From assembly GCA_900770655.1 (NCBI GenBank), contig CAAGLA010000053.1:1-48398 (forward strand): a DNA stretch of 48,398 nt, in the 5' to 3' direction. The notes below the pieces were generated by a model. The model was given only the letters and a program-made list of their open reading frames with translations, was not told where the DNA came from and did no database searches. The translations under genes and the position numbers were made by a program. Numbering within the stretch: the stretch's first letter is position 1; every line of letters begins with the position of its first letter. The DNA comes from Bacteroidaceae bacterium. GTDB taxonomy: Bacteria; Bacteroidota; Bacteroidia; Bacteroidales; Bacteroidaceae. Shown piece after piece: positions 43,222 through 48,398 of this stretch.

Positions 43222-44439
43222 ATGAAACAAACAATTATAACAATTTTACTATTATCTGTATCTGTAGGTGCTTTTTCTCAGGCTCAGTCTTTTACTGAGG
43301 CTGTAAGGGAGGGCCTTTCTCCATTGACTAATCTTCTCTCGGGCGAGCGTAGCGACTCCCTCTCTTCAACAACCGCTCAGCCTTCTTCAACCGGCGAGGT
43401 TGTTACATTGACACTTAGAGACGGCGCTGTATATGTGGGCGAAGTAAAAGGACGCAAACCGCACGGCAACGGAAAAATTACATACGCCAACGGCGACACA
43501 TACGATGGAGAGTTCAAAAAAGGAGCACGCCACGGAAAAGGTGTGTACAGGTTCTCCGACGGAGAATGGTACGAAGGCGATTTCTTCGAAGGCCGCCAGC
43601 ACGGAAAGGGAATATACCATTTCGCTAACGGAAACGTATATAACGGCGATTGGGACAACGATTTTCAGCACGGCTACGGCAGAATGGATTACCACAACGG
43701 CGATATTTATGTTGGCGCTTGGTCCTACGATATGCGTTCGGGCTCGGGTAGCTATTTCTACACCGGCGGTGCTTCGTACGCGGGCGAGTGGAAAGACGAT
43801 ATGCGCAACGGCCTCGGTACATTCATTTGGGCCGACAACAGCAAATATGTAGGCGATTGGGCCGACAACCGCCGTCACGGCAACGGAAAATTCATTTCGG
43901 CCGACAGTACAGTCTACGAGGGTGAATGGGCAAACAACCAATGCAACGGCTACGGAAAATATATTTTCACAAGCGGCGATGTTTATGAAGGTATGTTCCT
44001 GAACGACACTTGGCACGGTGAGGGTAAGTATACATTTGCCGACGGTGCTGTGTACGAAGGAGCTTTCCAGAACGGTATGCGTCACGGTACAGGAAAAATG
44101 CTCTTTGCCAACGGTGCTGTATACGAAGGCGGTTGGAAGAACAACAAGCGTAGCGGCAATGGTGTCTATACTTGGGCAAATGGCGACGTGTACGAAGGTG
44201 AATGGGAAAATGATATGATGCACGGCGCTGGCATACTGCGCTTGGCAAGCGGCATTAAATATCGTGGCGGCTTTATGAATGGCCGCGAGCACGGTGCCGG
44301 TGTTGCTGTGGACAGCGACGGCACGCGTTACGAAGGGACTTTTGTCGACGGACAACGCGACGGCCGTTTCGTGGTAAAGAACGCCGAAGGCGAGGTAATA
44401 CGAGAGTGTGTTTATAATTCAGGACATTTGGAACAATAA
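43222..44439 (+). CDS. Secreted MORN-repeat protein (14 repeats)
   Basis: 405 residues. Signal peptide (about 1-21, GAFSQAQ), a short Ser/Thr-rich linker, then 14 consecutive MORN repeats of exactly 23 residues (71-392) and a 13-residue tail. The repeat consensus is YeGeWkngxrHGxGxyxfanGdv. MORN arrays form elongated beta-hairpin rods that bind lipids or proteins. In bacteria their function is mostly unknown. The signal peptide predicts a periplasmic or surface rod. The YhcH gene starts 2 bp after its stop, and glgB and a membrane protein follow. Confidence 0.92.
   Translation: MKQTIITILLLSVSVGAFSQAQSFTEAVREGLSPLTNLLSGERSDSLSSTTAQPSSTGEVVTLTLRDGAVYVGEVKGRKPHGNGKITYANGDTYDGEFKKGARHGKGVYRFSDGEWYEGDFFEGRQHGKGIYHFANGNVYNGDWDNDFQHGYGRMDYHNGDIYVGAWSYDMRSGSGSYFYTGGASYAGEWKDDMRNGLGTFIWADNSKYVGDWADNRRHGNGKFISADSTVYEGEWANNQCNGYGKYIFTSGDVYEGMFLNDTWHGEGKYTFADGAVYEGAFQNGMRHGTGKMLFANGAVYEGGWKNNKRSGNGVYTWANGDVYEGEWENDMMHGAGILRLASGIKYRGGFMNGREHGAGVAVDSDGTRYEGTFVDGQRDGRFVVKNAEGEVIRECVYNSGHLEQ
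43432..44397 (+). repeat. DNA-level 69-bp repeat array encoding the MORN repeats
   Basis: Fourteen 69-bp units (966 bp) in phase with the 23-residue protein repeat. The units are well diverged in sequence, so the array looks old and stable rather than recently expanded. The codon tracts for HGxGK recur in most units. Confidence 0.8.
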
Positions 44440-44441
44440 TT

Positions 44442-44891
44442 ATGATACTCGATTCTTTAAAGAACATTGAGAGCTATGTTGCTCTTAATCCGAATTTTGC
44501 AAAGGCCGTGGAGTTTGTGAAAAACAACGACTTGAGCACTCTGCCTCTTGGCAGGAATGATATATGCGGTGATGAGGTGTTTGCCAATGTAATGGAGGCT
44601 CAGCCCCGTTCACAAGCCGAAGCTCCGGTTGAAATTCATCGTAAGTACATAGATATTCAAATACCCATTTCAGGCGATGAAGTTATGGGATATACACCGC
44701 AGAGCGAGTTACCCGCTATTGATTTCGACGAGGCCGGTGACGCAGCGCTTTACCCGGTGGGCTTTGCCGCAAGGGACTATTTCAATGTAAAGCGCGGCCA
44801 GTTTGTAATCTTCTTTCCACAAGACGGTCACGCTCCGGCAATTACTCCCGTGCCGCTTAAGAAAATTGTATTGAAGGTCGCAGTAAAGTGA
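44442..44891 (+). CDS. YhcH/YjgK/YiaL family protein
   Basis: 149 residues, the usual length of this cupin-like family (DUF386). AEAPVEIHRKYIDIQIPISGDE contains the conserved HxxxxDI segment. The C-terminal FVIFFPQDGHAP carries the second metal-site histidine. Relatives occur with sialic acid and other sugar catabolism genes and may act as sugar anomerases or isomerases. No such pathway is next to it here; it sits between the MORN protein and glgB. Confidence 0.9.
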   Translation: MILDSLKNIESYVALNPNFAKAVEFVKNNDLSTLPLGRNDICGDEVFANVMEAQPRSQAEAPVEIHRKYIDIQIPISGDEVMGYTPQSELPAIDFDEAGDAALYPVGFAARDYFNVKRGQFVIFFPQDGHAPAITPVPLKKIVLKVAVK

Positions 44892-44939
44892 TTACATAGA
44901 AAAAAGAATAAATATAACAACCATAAACTTAATACAACA

Positions 44940-46946
44940 ATGCTAAAACTTGTAGAACGCGACAGCTATTTGGCTCCTTTCGGTCTGGACATAGAGGGTA
45001 GACACCGCTATTTCCTGCAAAGGGAGAAAGAGTTTACAAAGAACGGCCGACAGACATTGTCGAGTTTCGCTTCGGGTTATCTATACTTTGGTCTGCACAA
45101 GACATCTACAGGGTGGGTGTTCCGTGAATGGGCACCCAATGCCACTAAGATTGTACTTGTAGGCGACTTTTCTTCGTGGGAGGAACGTCCCGAATATGAG
45201 TTGAAGCAGCTTGCAGGCGGTGTGTGGGAGAGACGCTTCCCCAAAAAAGCGCTTGCTCACGGCCAGCACTACAAAATGAAGGTATACTGGAAAGGCGGTT
45301 GCGGCGAGCGCATTCCGGCTTGGGTGCGCAGGGTAGTGCAGGACGATGCCACAAAGATATTCAGCGCACAGGTATGGGCTCCCGAGGAGGAGTATGTCTT
45401 CAAGACCAAGAAGTTTACTCCCAAACGTACCCCGCTGCTCATATACGAATGTCATATAGGTATGGCACAGGAGGAGGAAAAGGTCGGTACATACCGCGAA
45501 TTCCGTGAAAAGGTGTTGCCGCGCATTGTTGCCGACGGTTACAACTGTATACAGATAATGGCTATACAGGAACATCCCTATTATGGAAGTTTCGGTTACC
45601 ACGTATCCAATTTCTTTGCTCCCTCTTCGCGTTTCGGTACACCCGAGGAGTTGAAGGGACTCATTGATGCAGCACACGGAATGGGCATAGCTGTAATTAT
45701 GGACCTTGTTCACTCCCACGCTGTAAAGAACGAGAACGAAGGTCTCGGCCTGCTCGACGGCGACCCTGCACAGTATTTCTACGGCGATGACAAACGTATT
45801 CACAGTGCTTGGGATTCTCTCTGCTTCGACTATGGCAAGAACGAGGTCGTTCACTTCCTGCTGTCGAACTGCAAGTATTGGCTCGAAGAGTACAAGTTCG
45901 ATGGTTTCCGTTTCGACGGCGTTACATCTATGATATACTATAGCCACGGTCTTGGCGAAGCGTTCTGCAGTTATGCCGACTACTACAATGCCGGACAGAA
46001 CGGCGATGCTATATGCTACCTCACTCTTGCCAACCGTCTTATTCACGAAGTGAACCCTAAGGCTATTACAATAGCCGAAGAGGTTTCCGGTATGCCCGGT
46101 CTTGCTGCACCTATTGAAGATGGCGGCTATGGCTTCGATTACCGTATGGCAATGAATATCCCCGACTTCTGGATAAAGATTATAAAGGAACGCAAGGACG
46201 AGGATTGGAAACCTTCAGAGATATTCTGGGAACTGACCAACCGCCGCAAGGACGAAAAGACAATCTCTTATGCCGAAAGCCACGACCAAGCACTAGTTGG
46301 TGACAAGACAATTATTTTCCGTCTCATAGACTCCGATATGTACTGGCACTTCAACCGTGGCGACGAAACATATATGGTTTCCCGCGGTATAGCTCTGCAC
46401 AAGATGATACGTCTTATGACGCTCTCTACCATAAACGGTGGCTATCTTAACTTTATGGGTAACGAGTTCGGTCACCCCGAATGGATAGACTTCCCACGCG
46501 AGGGTAACGGCTGGAGCCACAAGTATGCACGCCGTCAGTGGAGTCTGGTCGATAATCCTAACTACAACTACACACTGCTGGGTGAGTTCGACAAGGCTAT
46601 GATAGAACTCATTGGCGATGTACGTAACTTCCAGAACCGTCCTGTGCAGGAGATATGGCACAACGACGGCGACCAAGTGCTGGCATTCTCCCGTAAGGAT
46701 TTGATATTTGTCTTCAACTTCAGCCACAACAGGTCGTTTACCGATTATGGCTTGCTGGTCCCCGAAGGCTCATATTCAATTGTACTCAATACTGACAACG
46801 CACGCTTTGGCGGCAATGCCCTAGTGGATGAAACACAGACGCACTTTACCCAATACGACAAACTGCACGCACGTCGCAAGAAGGGTTGGCTGATGCTTTA
46901 TCTGCCGGCACGCACAGCTTTGGTATTGAAGAAGAATAAAGAATAA
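44940..46946 (+). CDS. glgB: 1,4-alpha-glucan branching enzyme, eukaryote-like GH13_8
   Basis: 668 residues. Transfers alpha-1,4 chains to alpha-1,6 branches in glycogen. An N-terminal CBM48-like domain (about 55-160, FREWAPNATKIVLVGDFSSW) precedes the GH13 barrel. DLVHSH near 255-260, FRFDGVTS with nucleophile Asp326, AEEVSG with Glu380 and ESHDQALVGD are the four conserved regions. The YNAGQNGDAICYL segment and overall length are those of the GH13_8 (eukaryotic-type) group, common in Bacteroidetes. glgA/glgC/glgP are not in the window. The next gene starts 5 bp later. Confidence 0.95.
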   Translation: MLKLVERDSYLAPFGLDIEGRHRYFLQREKEFTKNGRQTLSSFASGYLYFGLHKTSTGWVFREWAPNATKIVLVGDFSSWEERPEYELKQLAGGVWERRFPKKALAHGQHYKMKVYWKGGCGERIPAWVRRVVQDDATKIFSAQVWAPEEEYVFKTKKFTPKRTPLLIYECHIGMAQEEEKVGTYREFREKVLPRIVADGYNCIQIMAIQEHPYYGSFGYHVSNFFAPSSRFGTPEELKGLIDAAHGMGIAVIMDLVHSHAVKNENEGLGLLDGDPAQYFYGDDKRIHSAWDSLCFDYGKNEVVHFLLSNCKYWLEEYKFDGFRFDGVTSMIYYSHGLGEAFCSYADYYNAGQNGDAICYLTLANRLIHEVNPKAITIAEEVSGMPGLAAPIEDGGYGFDYRMAMNIPDFWIKIIKERKDEDWKPSEIFWELTNRRKDEKTISYAESHDQALVGDKTIIFRLIDSDMYWHFNRGDETYMVSRGIALHKMIRLMTLSTINGGYLNFMGNEFGHPEWIDFPREGNGWSHKYARRQWSLVDNPNYNYTLLGEFDKAMIELIGDVRNFQNRPVQEIWHNDGDQVLAFSRKDLIFVFNFSHNRSFTDYGLLVPEGSYSIVLNTDNARFGGNALVDETQTHFTQYDKLHARRKKGWLMLYLPARTALVLKKNKE

Positions 46947-46951
46947 AAACA

Positions 46952-48100
46952 ATGCGTAATAACGGAGTAAAACGCTTGCAAAGGGTGGTGGCATATATGT
47001 GTGCCACCCTCTTTGCGTTGTTTACATTCTTCTTTGTCTCTGTGTCGCAGACTGCTCAGCTCGAAGTCCTGTACGACTATGTGGCAACGGGCAAACTCGA
47101 GTACAACGGCAACGTGGTTGCAATTCTTACGGCTTTGGCACTCACACTGCTTGCGGTGTGGCTCAACAAACTGGCCGGCTACCGGCGCGAGTGGACAGCT
47201 ATGGCATACCTGCCATCGGCCCTTATACTTGCATTTGTAACAGATATAGACCGCTCGCTCTATACAGGCGGGTGCTCTTGGTGGGGGTGGTCCTTTATAT
47301 TTCTGTCCGGTATTACAGGTTATGCCTTCTTGGCTTTTATTTTGCGGCAGATGCTTTTTGAAAAAATAAAGAATGTGGCAATGAGCGCAAACAGGATAAT
47401 ATGGCGCAACCTGATGATATTCGTTTTCCTCTTCCTGCTTGTAGGGACATTGTCGAGCACCGAAGAGAATTTTGAGCGTGAAGCTCTTCTCTATTCCCAC
47501 CACAAGGCCGGGCGCGTAGACAAGGCCCTTGCAGTAGGATATAAATCGCTCACAGCATCGAAAGAACTCACTCAGGCAAGAGCCTATATACTTGCCGAAA
47601 AAGGCGAGCTTGGCGAAAGATTCTTTGAATATCCTCAACTCTACGGCGTAGAAGGACTTTTGCCCGGCAATGAAAGAACATCGCCGCTGGAGCCCGATTC
47701 TGTATACTCTCTCATAGGCGACACGTTGCGTGCAGGTGAAGATTATGATGCTTTCCTCTACCGTGTGGCAAATACCGATACAGCCACACCGGCTGCCGGA
47801 GATTATTACCTCGTTTCGCTGCTGTTGGATAAAAAAATAGAGATTTTCAAAGACGAAGTTGCCCGCATCTATGGCGACAGCACGGCCGATAACCTTCCTA
47901 AACACTACCGCGAAGCATTGGTTCTCTATTCTTCTATTGATAGCGATTACAACCTCTCGCTCAGCAGCGATACCCTCTTTGAGGCACTCGACAGCCTTCA
48001 CAGGGTAGAGATGAAGAGTGATGATATTGTAGTTCGCAGCAATTTTGTACGTAAAGAGTTTGGCCGCACCTATTGGTGGTATTTCCTTTACGGTAGATGA
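46952..48100 (+). CDS. Membrane protein of unknown function (possibly DUF6057)
   Basis: 382 residues. Four hydrophobic segments in the first ~160 residues (about 15-33, 54-70, 84-95 and 110-131, with another near 148-163), then a long soluble domain. The soluble part is rich in helices and short AL/AY-type repeats (EREALLYSHHKAGRVDKALAVGYKSL) that look TPR-like. I think it belongs to the Bacteroidales family DUF6057, but that is from memory of its layout. It follows glgB by 5 bp and may be co-transcribed. No catalytic motif seen. Confidence 0.7.
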   Translation: MRNNGVKRLQRVVAYMCATLFALFTFFFVSVSQTAQLEVLYDYVATGKLEYNGNVVAILTALALTLLAVWLNKLAGYRREWTAMAYLPSALILAFVTDIDRSLYTGGCSWWGWSFIFLSGITGYAFLAFILRQMLFEKIKNVAMSANRIIWRNLMIFVFLFLLVGTLSSTEENFEREALLYSHHKAGRVDKALAVGYKSLTASKELTQARAYILAEKGELGERFFEYPQLYGVEGLLPGNERTSPLEPDSVYSLIGDTLRAGEDYDAFLYRVANTDTATPAAGDYYLVSLLLDKKIEIFKDEVARIYGDSTADNLPKHYREALVLYSSIDSDYNLSLSSDTLFEALDSLHRVEMKSDDIVVRSNFVRKEFGRTYWWYFLYGR

Positions 48101-48398
48101 TGTGAGCCGGAAAATGAAAGGTTAATATGGAAAACAGAATTCACCGGGCGGCCAATTAAAGCAGCCCGGTAAATTTATCATATCATCCTCAATTTTCTAT
48201 CTTGAACAGCTCACCGGGATGGCGGCGAATATTATGGCTCAGTAGAAATTTAGTGTGGGAATGTTTGTTTGCAAGCAAGTTTACACACTTGCATACCCGC
48301 AATTATTGAGAGTGTTGGTGGTTTATTAACAATACTTTTGCTATGTTCATTGCCATAGTAATTTCAAACATAAACCGTCACCGATAAAATTACAGCAA
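48101..48398. other. Right-edge non-coding region
   Basis: 298 bp without a credible gene. It holds a weak ACCGGGC / GCCCGGT hairpin (48143-48149 with 48164-48170) after the membrane-protein gene, and GCAAG / CTTGC dyads around 48274-48295. TACTTTTG (48333-48340) is a full -7 match on the + strand without a clear -33. It could drive a gene past the window edge. Confidence 0.5.

Noticed and set aside
43387..44355. 322-residue open frame on the minus strand
   Set aside because: It lies entirely antisense to the MORN gene, and its apparent repeats mirror the 69-bp MORN units. No promoter or family features.
45081..46046. 321-residue open frame on the minus strand
   Set aside because: Antisense to glgB, with no recognisable domain. 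The glgB frame is unmistakable.
46898..48001. 367-residue minus-strand frame rich in Cys and His
   Set aside because: Antisense to the membrane-protein gene and overlapping the glgB end. Composition is that of a shadow frame.

Overview
The window looks like ordinary chromosome from a Bacteroidales bacterium (Bacteroidaceae, Prevotellaceae or Muribaculaceae type; the genus cannot be fixed from sequence alone). Four things point that way. Many start regions carry the Bacteroidetes promoter pattern TTTG-N19..21-TAnnTTTG. Ribosome binding sites are poor or absent. Lipoproteins have a short lipobox (SSC, VAC). Large secreted proteins end in a type IX secretion-like C-terminal tail. Core metabolism is also Bacteroidales-like: two-subunit methylmalonyl-CoA mutase, hexameric glutamate dehydrogenase, pyrB-pyrI, KDO-based LPS and a eukaryote-type branching enzyme. 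I see no rRNA, tRNA, IS element, integrase, phage gene or CRISPR array.

Layout, left to right. Positions 1-402 are non-coding, with two adjacent G-tract clusters that fit the G-quadruplex pattern. A phosphoethanolamine-transferase-like membrane enzyme follows (403-2037). Facing it are aspT-aspD (5482-2085), an aspartate/alanine antiporter and aspartate 4-decarboxylase pair that can form a proton-motive decarboxylation cycle. A minus-strand group (10038-5620) reads lipoprotein, rsmG, metallo-beta-lactamase hydrolase, rhaB, rhaD. Rightward from 10233 come a YtxH / holin-like / small-protein trio and rmuC, then mutA-mutB and topB. Next is a lipoprotein-serC-yigZ-peptidase operon.

From 21565 to 34322 the theme is secreted glycan handling and amino-sugar metabolism. 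It has a GH29 fucosidase followed by a secreted multidomain protein, and a NahK-like sugar kinase. A leftward operon follows, with an AmpG-like permease, a GlcNAc-kinase-like ATPase and an FKBP lipoprotein. Then come gdhA and a second large secreted protein that shares a repeat module with the first. glyA lies 7 bp behind it. The leftward pyrB-pyrI-flavin reductase-beta-barrel operon faces glyA across a strong bidirectional terminator.

The right end (38614-48100) encodes cell-envelope and glycogen functions: PBP1A, kdsB and an M16 peptidase homologue that has lost its zinc motif. A secreted 14-repeat MORN protein, a YhcH-family protein, glgB and a membrane protein of unknown function follow. 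The last 298 bases hold no gene but carry a promoter-like element for whatever lies beyond.

Nothing here is a clear new defence or mobile system. The most unusual items are the G-quadruplex tracts (86-171), the secreted MORN protein with its structured leader, the secreted-protein module shared by two loci, the zinc-less M16 protein, the topoisomerase III with an altered Toprim motif, and the dyad in front of rhaB.
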